64,000 nucleotides of DNA from CAVRQM01 sp963822705 (GTDB lineage Bacteria > Pseudomonadota > Alphaproteobacteria > Acetobacterales > Acetobacteraceae): contig CAWGIX010000013.1 of assembly GCA_963822705.1 (NCBI GenBank), positions 210,247-274,246 of the forward strand. Direction: 5' to 3'. Of this stretch, positions 26,298 through 34,639 are shown piece after piece (the stretch's first letter is position 1; each line of letters begins with the position of its first letter). The notes below the pieces were generated by a model. The model was not told the DNA's origin. It was given only the letters and a program-made list of their open reading frames with translations, and searched no databases. A program made the position numbers and the translations under genes.

Positions 26298-29110
26298 GCC
26301 GCTTTCGCCACCAGCCCGGATTCCACGGCATCGGCGCAGCGCAGGCAGAGTGTGGGATGGTCGCGGACCGATCCGACTTCCTCAAGCGTCTTCCAGCAGC
26401 GAGCGCATTTGCTGCCCAATGCTTTGGTAACTGGTCCCGCAAAGCCGGCTATGAGTTCAGAGTAGGTAAGGGACGCCTTGGACACGATGCAAAGTTCGGC
26501 CCACTCATCGGCACTCAACGAAGTGTCGTCCGGGTGCAGGCCTATAGTGACGGCAGCCTCCAGCGAACTTCTGATCTGCCCTTGAGCACGGTGCCGCTCG
26601 ATTTCCTCGGTAACCTGCTTCCTGATTTGGCGAACCCTTGTCCACCGCAACGCCAGCGCCTCATCCTGCCAGGCGGCAGGCACGTCCGGAAATTCCTGCA
26701 GATGTACGCAGGCTTTTTCACCGAAGCGCGCCACCCAGGCCTCTTCGGCGGTGAACGCCAGCACCGGCGCCAGCCAGGTGGTCAGGCAGCGCTGCAAATG
26801 GTCCAGTACGGTGCGCGCCGAGCGCCGTGTCAAATTGTCGGAACGGTCGCAGTACAGCGCATCTTTGCGCACATCGAAATAGAATGCCGAAAGGTCGGCA
26901 GCGCAGAACGCGTGCAGCGCCGGGTAGACGCCGCTCCAGTCATGCGTCGCCAACGCCCGGCGCAGCATTGCGTCAAAGCCGGACAGCCGGTGCAGCACCC
27001 AGCGTTCCAGCTCCGGCATTTCCGCCAGCGGAACACTCTCGGCTGGCGAAAATCCGGCCAGCGCGCCGAGCAGCCAGCGCAGCGTGTTGCGCAGCCGGCG
27101 GTACAGTTCGGCGGTCTGTTTCAACACCTCAGGGCCGATGCGCTGGTCCTCGGTGATGTCCGTGTTCATCACCCACAGGCGCAGAATGTCGGCGCCGTAT
27201 TGTTTCAGCACGTCCTGCGGCTCGACCCCGTTGCCGAGCGACTTGCTCATCTTGCGGCCCTGCTCGTCGAGCGTGAACCCGTGCGTCAGCACCGCCTTGA
27301 ACGGAGCCGCGCCGCGCGTGCCGATGGCCTCCAACAGGCTCGACTGGAACCAGCCGCGATGCTGATCCGAGCCCTCCAGATACAAATCCGCGGGCCAGGG
27401 CAGCCCACGATCCTGCAGCGCAAACCCGTGCGTGGAACCGCTCTCGAACCACACGTCGACGATGTCGGTGACCTGTTCGTACTGGTCGGGGTTGCGGCCC
27501 CCGCCCAAAAACCGCCCGGGCGGGGAGGAATACCAGGCATCCGCACCCTCTTCCCGAAACGCCTCGACGATGCGCGCCATCACCGTTTCGTCGCGCAGCG
27601 GTTCCCCGGTGGCGCGCTCGACGAACACCGCGATCGGCACGCCCCAGGCGCGCTGGCGGCTGACGCACCAGTCGGGCCGGGACGCCACCATGCTGGCCAG
27701 CCGCGTCCGCGCCTTTTCGGGGACGAACAGCGTCGTGTCGATTGCCGCCAGAGCACGGGCGCGGATCGCCTCCGGTCCGTCCAGGCGAATGAACCAGTTC
27801 GGCGTCGCGCGGTAGATGAGCGGCGCCTTGCTGCGCCAGGAATGCGGATACGGATGCACCAGTTTGCCGCGCGCCAGTAACCCACCGGCCTCATCCAATG
27901 CGGCACAGATAGGTTCGGCCGCCTTGAACACGTGCAGACCGGCGAACAGTGGCACCCAGGCGTTGAACGTGCCGCCGTCGCCCACGGTGTCCGGCACATC
28001 CAGCCCATGCGCGCGGCCGAGGGCAAAATCCTCCTCGCCATGGCTCGGCGCCGTGTGCACCAGCCCGGTGCCCTGCTCGGTGGTAACGTAATCGCCGGCC
28101 AGCAGCGGCACCGAAAAGTCGTAGCCTTTTCCGCGCAGCGGATGCGCCGCGACCAAACCCGCCAGATCCACACCCGGCATCACTCTCAGCACATGATGCG
28201 TGGCAACCCCGGCCTCTGCGCAGACCTGCGGCAACAGTGCGAGCGCCACCAGCAATTTCTCGCCCGGCCGCGCGCGGGAAGATTCGGAGACGCTGTCGAC
28301 GCGCACCAACGCATAGTCGATGGTGGGGCCGTAGGCGATGGCCCGGTTGGCCGGGAGGGTCCAGGGCGTGGTGGTCCAGATCACGGCGCCGGCACCGGCC
28401 AAATCGCCCGGGCCATCCACCAGCGGGAAACGCACGAACACGGTGGTGCTGGTGTGGTCGTGGTATTCCACCTCGGCCTCGGCCAGCGCGGTCTTTTCCA
28501 CCGGCGACCACATCACCGGGCGCAGGTCGCGATACAGCGCGCCGTTCAGCAAGAACTTGCCGATCTCCTCGGCGATCGCCGCCTCGGAGGAGAAATCCAT
28601 GGTCGCGTAGCGGTGATCCCAATCGCCCTGCACGCCCAGCCGGTAGAACTCCTCCCCCTGTACCGCCATCCAATGCGCCGAGTAGCGGCGGCACTCGTCG
28701 CGGAATTTCAGGATCGGCACCGCATCCTTGTCGCGACCGGACTTACGGTATTCCTCCTCGACCTTCCACTCGATCGGCAGGCCATGGCAGTCCCAGCCGG
28801 GAATGTATTCGCAATCCTCGCCCGCCATCCTGTGCGCTCGCGCAACAACATCCTTCAGGATGCGGTTCAGTGCGTGGCCGATATGCAGGTTGCCATTGGA
28901 GTAGATCGGCCCGTCATGCAGCACGAATTTCTTTCGGCCCCGCCCGGCCTCGCGCAGTTTGTCGCCCAGCTCCATGTCGGCCCAGCGGACCAGCATGGCC
29001 GGCTCGCGCCGGGGCAGGTCGCCGCGCATCGGGAACGCAGTGGTGGGCAAAAATACCGTGTCGCGATAGTCGCGCACCTCGGTCGCGGGGTTTTTCGGCT
29101 GATCGTCCAT
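26294..29110 (-). CDS. ileS: isoleucyl-tRNA synthetase
   Basis: 938 aa class I aminoacyl-tRNA synthetase. Start MDDQPKNPATEVRDYRDTVF at ATG 29110; the longer frame to 29602 mirrors ribF. HIGH motif is GNLHIGHALN, followed by GWDCHGLPIEWKVE. The CP1 editing domain includes WTTTPWTLPANRAIA and GTGLVHTAPSHGEEDF. KMSKS lies in GRKMSKSLGNGVEP. The C-terminal zinc finger has CARCWKTLEEV and CLRCADAV. Its TGA overlaps the lspA start, and ribF is just upstream (seven-base gap), giving the operon ribF-ileS-lspA-DUF3035. Confidence 0.97.
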   Translation of the reverse strand: MDDQPKNPATEVRDYRDTVFLPTTAFPMRGDLPRREPAMLVRWADMELGDKLREAGRGRKKFVLHDGPIYSNGNLHIGHALNRILKDVVARAHRMAGEDCEYIPGWDCHGLPIEWKVEEEYRKSGRDKDAVPILKFRDECRRYSAHWMAVQGEEFYRLGVQGDWDHRYATMDFSSEAAIAEEIGKFLLNGALYRDLRPVMWSPVEKTALAEAEVEYHDHTSTTVFVRFPLVDGPGDLAGAGAVIWTTTPWTLPANRAIAYGPTIDYALVRVDSVSESSRARPGEKLLVALALLPQVCAEAGVATHHVLRVMPGVDLAGLVAAHPLRGKGYDFSVPLLAGDYVTTEQGTGLVHTAPSHGEEDFALGRAHGLDVPDTVGDGGTFNAWVPLFAGLHVFKAAEPICAALDEAGGLLARGKLVHPYPHSWRSKAPLIYRATPNWFIRLDGPEAIRARALAAIDTTLFVPEKARTRLASMVASRPDWCVSRQRAWGVPIAVFVERATGEPLRDETVMARIVEAFREEGADAWYSSPPGRFLGGGRNPDQYEQVTDIVDVWFESGSTHGFALQDRGLPWPADLYLEGSDQHRGWFQSSLLEAIGTRGAAPFKAVLTHGFTLDEQGRKMSKSLGNGVEPQDVLKQYGADILRLWVMNTDITEDQRIGPEVLKQTAELYRRLRNTLRWLLGALAGFSPAESVPLAEMPELERWVLHRLSGFDAMLRRALATHDWSGVYPALHAFCAADLSAFYFDVRKDALYCDRSDNLTRRSARTVLDHLQRCLTTWLAPVLAFTAEEAWVARFGEKACVHLQEFPDVPAAWQDEALALRWTRVRQIRKQVTEEIERHRAQGQIRSSLEAAVTIGLHPDDTSLSADEWAELCIVSKASLTYSELIAGFAGPVTKALGSKCARCWKTLEEVGSVRDHPTLCLRCADAVESGLVAKAA

Positions 29111-29117
29111 GGCGCAG

Positions 29118-30062
29118 CTATGGCATCCCGCCGCCCTCCCGCAAGGGGGAGAGCCAGTCCCGCGCCGCCCGCGAATCAGCGGCAATTTGTGTGCGCAAGG
29201 CGTCCAGGTCGGCAAACCGCTGCTCGGGACGGAGGAAATGCAGCAGGGCCACCGACAATTCCGTGCCGTACAGGTCGCCGGAGAAATCGAACAGGTTCGC
29301 CTCCACCCGGGTCTCGGGGTCGCCGCCCACGGTGGGGCGCCGGCCGATGTTGGCCACCCCCCCGTAGACCTGGCCCTGCGCTTCCACCCGCACCACGTAG
29401 ACCCCGCGCGCGGGTTCCAGATGGCGGCCCAGTCTAATGTTGGCGGTGGGAAAGCCCAAGGTGCGCCCGCGCCGGTCGCCCGCCTCCACCGTGCCCGTGA
29501 TCGTCCAGGGCCGGCCAAGCAAGGCGGAGGCCCGCTCGGGATAGCCGTCCTGGAGCGCCCGGCGAATGCGCGAGGAGGAAATCGGGCCGGCATCGTCCGC
29601 AACCGGGCTGACCACGGTCAGGCCAATGCCGAGCCGCTCGCTGTGCCGGGCCAAGAACGGCACATCACCGCCGCGGCGGTGGCCGAACGCGAAATCGGGG
29701 CCGCACACCAAGTGCCGCACCTCCAGTCCGGCATGCAGGATGTCGGCCACAAAACTTTCGGCGCTTATCAGGCTGAACGCCGTGTCGAATGTCAGCTCAT
29801 AAATCACCTGCACCCCGAGTTCCGCCAGAAGCCGCGCCCGCTCGGCCGACAAGGTCAAGCGGAACGGCGGATCCTCCGGCCGGAAATGCTCGCGCGGATG
29901 CGGCTCGAACGTCAGCACTCCCAGCGGCGCCTCAGGTCTGGCGGCGTGGGCGGCGCGCAGCACCCGAGCGTGGCCCAGATGCACGCCGTCGAAATTGCCC
30001 AGCGCCACGGTGGCGCCCCGCGCGGCCAGCGGCAGGTCGTGCCAGGTCCGGAAAATCTGCAT
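29118..30062 (-). CDS. ribF: bifunctional riboflavin kinase / FAD synthetase
   Basis: 314 aa. Phosphorylates riboflavin to FMN and adenylylates it to FAD. The N-terminal nucleotidyltransferase has GNFDGVHLGHARVL (HxGH-type), FEPHPREHF, CGPDFAFGHRRGGD and ISSSRIRRAL. The C-terminal kinase has GRTLGFPTANI and GVYVVRVE, then VEANLFDFSGDLYG. Start MQIFRTWHDLPLAARG at 30062 is canonical. No FMN riboswitch is visible in the short space to the divergent gene at 30177. Confidence 0.95.
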   Translation of the reverse strand: MQIFRTWHDLPLAARGATVALGNFDGVHLGHARVLRAAHAARPEAPLGVLTFEPHPREHFRPEDPPFRLTLSAERARLLAELGVQVIYELTFDTAFSLISAESFVADILHAGLEVRHLVCGPDFAFGHRRGGDVPFLARHSERLGIGLTVVSPVADDAGPISSSRIRRALQDGYPERASALLGRPWTITGTVEAGDRRGRTLGFPTANIRLGRHLEPARGVYVVRVEAQGQVYGGVANIGRRPTVGGDPETRVEANLFDFSGDLYGTELSVALLHFLRPEQRFADLDALRTQIAADSRAARDWLSPLREGGGMP

Positions 30063-30176
30063 GGCGGCGGCTTGTCGGCCAGAAACCGTGTTGTGGTCCA
30101 GCGCCGCGGCGGAATAGGAATATTGGCTTGCCTGCCCGGCCCCGTTGCGGCATGGGCGGGCGGTGAGAATGGCCTG

Positions 30177-31313
30177 ATGCGGCTGGCCGACCTGCCGACG
30201 CCCTGCCTGGTGCTCGACCGGGCCGTGCTGTTGCGCAATCTGCGCCGGATGCAGGCCATCGCCACTGCACAGGGCGTGGCGCTGCGGCCGCACATGAAAA
30301 CCGCGAAATCCATCGACGTGGCGCGGTTGGCTTTTGAGGTAGCGCGCGAGGCGGACGCTTTTCGTGGCGGCGGCATTACCGTCTCAACGCTGGCCGAGGC
30401 CGAGTATTTTGCCGGTCATGACGTGACCGACATCTTGTATGCTGTTGGCATCACCCCGCAAAAGCTGGATCAGGTGGCAAAACTGAACCACGCCGGCGCC
30501 TCGGTGATGGTGGTGACCGACGATCCCGACGGCGCGGCCGCGATCGCGGCGCACCCCTCAACACCGGCGGCGTTGATCGAGATCGACACCGGCGAAGGGC
30601 GCGGCGGCGTGGCTCCGGACGATCCGCTGTTGCCGGAGCTGGCCGCAAGGCTCGGCAAGCAGCTGGTCGGGGTTATGACCCATGCCGGGCACAGCTATGC
30701 CGCGCGCGATCCGGCCGAGGTGGCGCGCATTGCTGAGGTCGAGTGCGCCGGCGTGGTAGAGGCGGCGCGGCGCCTAGTGGCACTGGGCCATAAGGTCGGC
30801 ATTGTCTCGATGGGCAGCACGCCCACCGCGCTGCATGCCCCGGACTTGGCCGGCGTAACCGAGCTGCGCGCAGGCGTCTACATGTTCGGCGACCTGTTCC
30901 AGTACGCGATCGGCTCGCACGGGCTGGACGACATGGCGGTGACGGTGCTCGCCAGCGTCATCGGTCGCAGCCCGGCACCGATCGGCGGTGCCGGCCGGGT
31001 GCTGCTGGACGCAGGAGCCATCGCGCTGTCAAAAGACCGCGGCACGGCCACTACGGCGCGCGATGCGGGGTTCGGGTTGATGCTGGGCCTTGATGGCAGG
31101 GCGCGGTTCGGCCACGCGATGGTGCGCGCGGTGTGGCAGGAGCACGCCGTCGTGGAGTTGGAGCCGGCCACGTCCGCCTTGCCCGCCTTGGGCGACAAGG
31201 TGCGTTTGGCGGTGAACCACGTTTGCCTCACCGCGTCCGCCCACGATCGCTATTTCGTGGTGGATGGGAGCCAGGAGGTGACGGATGTGTGGCCGCGGGT
31301 AAACGGGTGGTAA
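30177..31313 (+). CDS. PLP-dependent D-threonine aldolase / D-serine dehydratase-like enzyme (DSD1 family)
   Basis: 378 aa. ATG 30177 (MRLADLPTPCLVLDRAVLL). The fold-III alanine-racemase-like barrel carries the PLP Lys in RPHMKTAKSID. The motifs EIDTGEGRGGV and VGVMTHAGHSY follow. A C-terminal beta domain contains VNHVCLTASAHDRYFVVDG, where His and Cys match the metal site of D-threonine aldolases. Such enzymes cleave D-beta-hydroxy-amino acids to glycine and an aldehyde or dehydrate D-Ser. Reaction type cannot be decided. Glycine production would link loosely to the sarcosine genes at 54-59 kb, but that is speculation. Confidence 0.85.
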   Translation: MRLADLPTPCLVLDRAVLLRNLRRMQAIATAQGVALRPHMKTAKSIDVARLAFEVAREADAFRGGGITVSTLAEAEYFAGHDVTDILYAVGITPQKLDQVAKLNHAGASVMVVTDDPDGAAAIAAHPSTPAALIEIDTGEGRGGVAPDDPLLPELAARLGKQLVGVMTHAGHSYAARDPAEVARIAEVECAGVVEAARRLVALGHKVGIVSMGSTPTALHAPDLAGVTELRAGVYMFGDLFQYAIGSHGLDDMAVTVLASVIGRSPAPIGGAGRVLLDAGAIALSKDRGTATTARDAGFGLMLGLDGRARFGHAMVRAVWQEHAVVELEPATSALPALGDKVRLAVNHVCLTASAHDRYFVVDGSQEVTDVWPRVNGW

Positions 31314-31510
31314 GCCACGGGCCGAGAAAGTAGCCCGTCACGATCGATTATAATTTTCAGGCGCTCGAGCGATCAGGGGAAAGCTCGGCAGGAGTGCGAA
31401 AAGATCGCGTCCTTGAAAGTGTCGGGCAGCTTGTCCGGCAGGAACGCGTTGGCAATGCCCGCACGAGACGCGGGGTTCGCAAACGGCTAGGCGCAGGGCG
31501 GAGCGGGCCG

Positions 31511-32230
31511 TCAGTGCCCCCCTTCAAGATACGCCGCCCGTATTTCCGGGCGCGCCAGCAATTCCGCCCCAGTGCCGGCCATGGTGATGCTGCCGTTCAC
31601 CAGCACGTAGCCGCGATGCGCGAGACGCAGCGCCTGGAAGGCGTTCTGCTCCACCAGCAGCACGGTCAGCCCGGTCTCGCGGTTCAAGTCGCGGATCGCC
31701 GAAAAGATCTGCCGCACCACCAGTGGGGCCAGGCCCAGCGACGGCTCGTCCAGCAACAGCAACCGGGGACGGCTCATCAGCGCGCGGGCGATGGCCAGCA
31801 TCTGCTGCTCGCCGCCGGATAGCGTGCCGCCACGCTGGCCCTCGCGCTCCTGCAGGCGCGGGAACAGCGCGAACACCTGCTCCATGGTCTCCGACGCCTC
31901 GGCCGGCGTGCGCCGCGCTGCCCCCAGCACCAGATTCTCCCGCACCGTCATGCGCGGAAAGATGCGCCGTCCCTCGGGCGACTGGGCGATGGCACGGCGC
32001 ATGATCTCGTGCGTAGCCAGGTTCGTGATCTCCTCGCCCTCGTGCACGATCCGGCCGGAGCGGGCGCGCGGGCTGCCGCAGATGGTCATCATCAGCGTGG
32101 ATTTGCCGGCCCCGTTGGCGCCGATCAGCGTCACGATCTCGCCCGGCTGCACCTCCAGGTCGACGCCTTTCAGCGCCTGGATGGCGCCGTAGAACGCGGT
32201 GACGCCCGACAGAGACAGCGACGCGGTCAC
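31511..32230 (-). CDS. livF: branched-chain amino acid ABC transporter ATP-binding protein (LivF type), orphan
   Basis: 239 aa ABC ATPase from GTG 32230. Walker A GANGAGKST, signature LSGGEQQMLAIARAL, Walker B LLLLDEPSLGLAP and the His-loop region precede the LivF-typical C-terminus VNGSITMAGTGAELLA and YLEGGH. In complete systems it pairs with LivG, permeases LivH/LivM and a binding protein. None of these is adjacent, so this is a lone component or the cluster was separated. An amide/urea (UrtE-like) substrate is possible. The frame upstream to 32509 is antisense noise over DUF29. Confidence 0.9.
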   Translation of the reverse strand: MTASLSLSGVTAFYGAIQALKGVDLEVQPGEIVTLIGANGAGKSTLMMTICGSPRARSGRIVHEGEEITNLATHEIMRRAIAQSPEGRRIFPRMTVRENLVLGAARRTPAEASETMEQVFALFPRLQEREGQRGGTLSGGEQQMLAIARALMSRPRLLLLDEPSLGLAPLVVRQIFSAIRDLNRETGLTVLLVEQNAFQALRLAHRGYVLVNGSITMAGTGAELLARPEIRAAYLEGGH

Positions 32231-32360
32231 GCGGGGGCCGCGCCCCAGGCCAGTCGCTTTCGTCCGTCCATGCTCCCTCCACGCTCCGGAGCCTCTGGCA
32301 TTAAAGGACGAGGTCCGCCGTCGCGTCGAGTGGTGTCGCATGCTTACGCCAAGAACACCG

Positions 32361-32789
32361 TCACAACTCTGCAACGAGGTCGTCGAGCGACCACGGGCAG
32401 GCCTCGGGCAATTCCCGCGGGGGCTGGCCGTCGATCTCGTCGGGGAACTGCACCAGGACGCGTCGCCAGAGCTTTGCCGGGTCGATCCTTGATCGCATGG
32501 AGGGTGCAAACCGTGCCGCCGCTTCGGATTGGAAACCGCGCGCCTCGCGTTGCCAATGCTTGGCCTCGCTGGACTGCGGCCAGGCTTGCACTTTCAACCT
32601 GTGCAGCATGGCCTGGACCAGCAGACTTTCGACGGCATTGACCTGCTCGCGGCCCACGCTCTCAACCTCCTCGACCAGGTTGGGCCAGTCCGGCTGTTCG
32701 TTGACGGCCTCGCCGGCGCCCAGCCGCCGCAGCAGCGCCGCTTGGTGCTCGGCCCACTCGACGATATCGCGGTCATAGAGATTGCTCAT
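32361..32789 (-). CDS. DUF29 domain-containing protein
   Basis: 142 aa, ATG 32789. The opening LYDRDIVEWAEHQAALLRRL and the motifs DWPNLVEEVESVGREQVNAV, LLVQAMLHRLKVQAWP and WQREARGFQSEA are the DUF29 pattern. This alpha-helical family is abundant and multicopy in cyanobacteria and Acetobacteraceae. Function is unknown; often considered accessory. Not in an obvious operon: it is 102 bases from the glycosyltransferase stop and 130 from livF. Confidence 0.88.
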   Translation of the reverse strand: MSNLYDRDIVEWAEHQAALLRRLGAGEAVNEQPDWPNLVEEVESVGREQVNAVESLLVQAMLHRLKVQAWPQSSEAKHWQREARGFQSEAAARFAPSMRSRIDPAKLWRRVLVQFPDEIDGQPPRELPEACPWSLDDLVAEL

Positions 32790-32857
32790 GCCAGGGGTGA
32801 GAGGCTTTCCGATTTACCGGGTCAGGTTGGAGGCACAAGCGGCCAGAGCAAGCGTCC

Positions 32858-32871
32858 GGCGGGAACCCGCC
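32858..32871. terminator. GC hairpin downstream of the glycosyltransferase gene
   Basis: GGCGG and CCGCC arms around a GAAC loop, 20 bases past the reverse-strand stop at 32891. No clear U-tract follows, so intrinsic termination is only possible. Confidence 0.35.
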
Positions 32872-32890
32872 CCGAAGGCCCGCCCATGCG

Positions 32891-34624
32891 TTAGTGGACC
32901 GCGACCGCCGGGTCACGCGCCTCGCCAGCCAGTTCGGGCTCCGCACCCGGCACCACGCCCACGACGTTCCGCATCCGGCGGTCGATCGTCCCCACCGAAA
33001 ACTCCTTTTCCGCGAGTTGCAGCCCCGCCTTCGCGCAGGCGGTGCTCACGTTGGCGTCGTCGTGCAGCCGCACGATGGCCGTCGCGAGCGCGGCAGCTCC
33101 GTCGGTACGGCACGCCTGCAAAACGTCCGGCAGTGCCAATCCCTCCAGCCCGACCGGCGTGCCAACACAAGGCACGGCGGCGGCGAGGCTGGCCACCACC
33201 CCCGCGATCAGGCCGGAGCCGCTGCGGAACGGCGCCACGGTGACCCGCACGTGATCCAAAATCTGGTCGAACTTATCTGATTCGATCAGCGGCTCGACCA
33301 CCACGACCCCCCGGTCGGAAAAGCTGCGCAGCGACGCAGGAAGGTGGCTTGCGCTCATCAGGCATCGTATCGACGGGTTGAGTTTTCGCACCTCGGGCAT
33401 GATTTCCTGCGCGAGCCAAGTCGCGGCGTCGAGGTCCGGGGAACGGCGATAATCGCCCAAAAACCCGATATCGGCCCGCGCGGCAAATGGCCGACGCACC
33501 GGGGGACGTGGCGCCGGCCAGCCGATGACGTGCGTTGTCACCTGAGGCGCGCTCTCACGCAATGACGCCGCTTCGAATACGGAATGCGCCAGAACCACGT
33601 CGGCCGAGAGGGCTGCCAGCAGCTCGCGCTCGCGCAAAGCGCGTGCCGTGGCCAGGCCCGCCTGCCACTGCTGCAACACCGCCCGCCTGGTCAGGTCAAC
33701 GAACCCCAAGGTTCCAATGCTGTAGACGATGCGCGTCGGGGGACAGTAGTGCCGTGTCAGCGCGGCGTATCGCTCATACATCTCGATCCGGTGCAGCATC
33801 ACTACATCGAACAGGCCGCGATCCCGCTTCAAGATGTCCTCGACCGAGAGGTCCAGAGGCGGGGAACGCACCGCGGCACCCGCCGCCTGCACGGCGGCAG
33901 TGAAAGCGTTCGGCTTGCCGTCGTGATCCGCCTGCGCGAACTCCACGCGCAGCCCCAGCCGCACCATCGATTCGATATGCGCCAGCAACCCGCGCTCGCT
34001 CCCGCCGGGGTCTGCGGCGGCATCGCTGACGACGAGCACCCGCCGCGCGGCCTCGCCCGCAGGGTTCGTTTCCGCAAATCCGGCAATCGGCTCGACAGGC
34101 GCGGCCACGGCCGCACTCAGACGCTGGCGAAGTGCCGTGAATGAAGCCGGGATCGGTGCGCCCTCGGCATCCGGCGTCAGCGCTCGGGCGGTGATCAGAT
34201 GCTCGATCTGTTCGGTGATGAAGCGGAGCGCCTGGTCCAGGTCGCCGGGGGTGCTGGCGGTCTCGATCGCTGCATGCACCGCGTTGTCGATAGTCTGCTC
34301 CAGAGCGGCGTCGACGGTCGCCGACCGCTCGACGACAATAGGCGACCCCTTCAGCTCCTGCCCGTCCTCGGCGCGACGCGCCCGAACCTCGTGGCGCGAC
34401 AGCGCCGACAAGCCCAGGGGGAACAGCAGCTGAAAGCCGCAATCGCGCCGCTCCGGCGGCAAAACCGTGACGGTTGGACGCGGGTCGTGCGCCATTACCC
34501 GGCCGGCGACCACGCCGTCGACCACGACTTCGACAGTCGTCTTTTCATCAGAAGAGGCGTCCAGGGCCCAGCCCCAGACGCCTTTCCGATCGGCGCGAGT
34601 CAAGCGACCCTTCAGGCCGCCCAT
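32891..34624 (-). CDS. glycosyltransferase-like protein with an N-terminal beta-sandwich accessory module
   Basis: 577 aa. Residues about 5-99 (GVWGWALDASSDEKTTVEV, VVAGRVMAHDPR, CGFQLLFP, ELKGSP) match a module at residues about 250-345 of the adjacent Hint protein. A helical linker follows (100-190). Residues 195-560 resemble a GT-B glycosyltransferase: RRVLVVSDAAADPGGSERGL, then FLGDYRRSPDLDAATWLAQE, and the donor-side VAPFRSGSGLIAGVVASLAA with GTPVGLEGL. Likely modifies a surface or secreted polymer; substrate unknown. No signal peptide. It starts 15 bases after the Hint gene stop and is probably coexpressed with it. Confidence 0.75.
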   Translation of the reverse strand: MGGLKGRLTRADRKGVWGWALDASSDEKTTVEVVVDGVVAGRVMAHDPRPTVTVLPPERRDCGFQLLFPLGLSALSRHEVRARRAEDGQELKGSPIVVERSATVDAALEQTIDNAVHAAIETASTPGDLDQALRFITEQIEHLITARALTPDAEGAPIPASFTALRQRLSAAVAAPVEPIAGFAETNPAGEAARRVLVVSDAAADPGGSERGLLAHIESMVRLGLRVEFAQADHDGKPNAFTAAVQAAGAAVRSPPLDLSVEDILKRDRGLFDVVMLHRIEMYERYAALTRHYCPPTRIVYSIGTLGFVDLTRRAVLQQWQAGLATARALRERELLAALSADVVLAHSVFEAASLRESAPQVTTHVIGWPAPRPPVRRPFAARADIGFLGDYRRSPDLDAATWLAQEIMPEVRKLNPSIRCLMSASHLPASLRSFSDRGVVVVEPLIESDKFDQILDHVRVTVAPFRSGSGLIAGVVASLAAAVPCVGTPVGLEGLALPDVLQACRTDGAAALATAIVRLHDDANVSTACAKAGLQLAEKEFSVGTIDRRMRNVVGVVPGAEPELAGEARDPAVAVH

Positions 34625-34639
34625 ATGGGCGCAGTCAGA

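Noticed and set aside
26357..29437. Plus-strand open frames opposite ileS
   Set aside because: Antisense to a fully conserved synthetase; composition biased to Arg/Gln/Pro with no recognisable domain.
29109..30176. N-terminal extension of the D-threonine-aldolase-like protein
   Set aside because: The extension is antisense to ribF; the canonical DSD1-type start is MRLADLPTP at 30177.
31314..31510. tRNA or small RNA gene in the gap after the D-threonine-aldolase-like gene
   Set aside because: No cloverleaf, no T-loop GTTCRA motif and no strong hairpin with U-tract could be found.
32231..32509. N-terminal extension of LivF
   Set aside because: The extra 93 codons run antisense to DUF29 and lack conservation; GTG 32230 gives the standard length.
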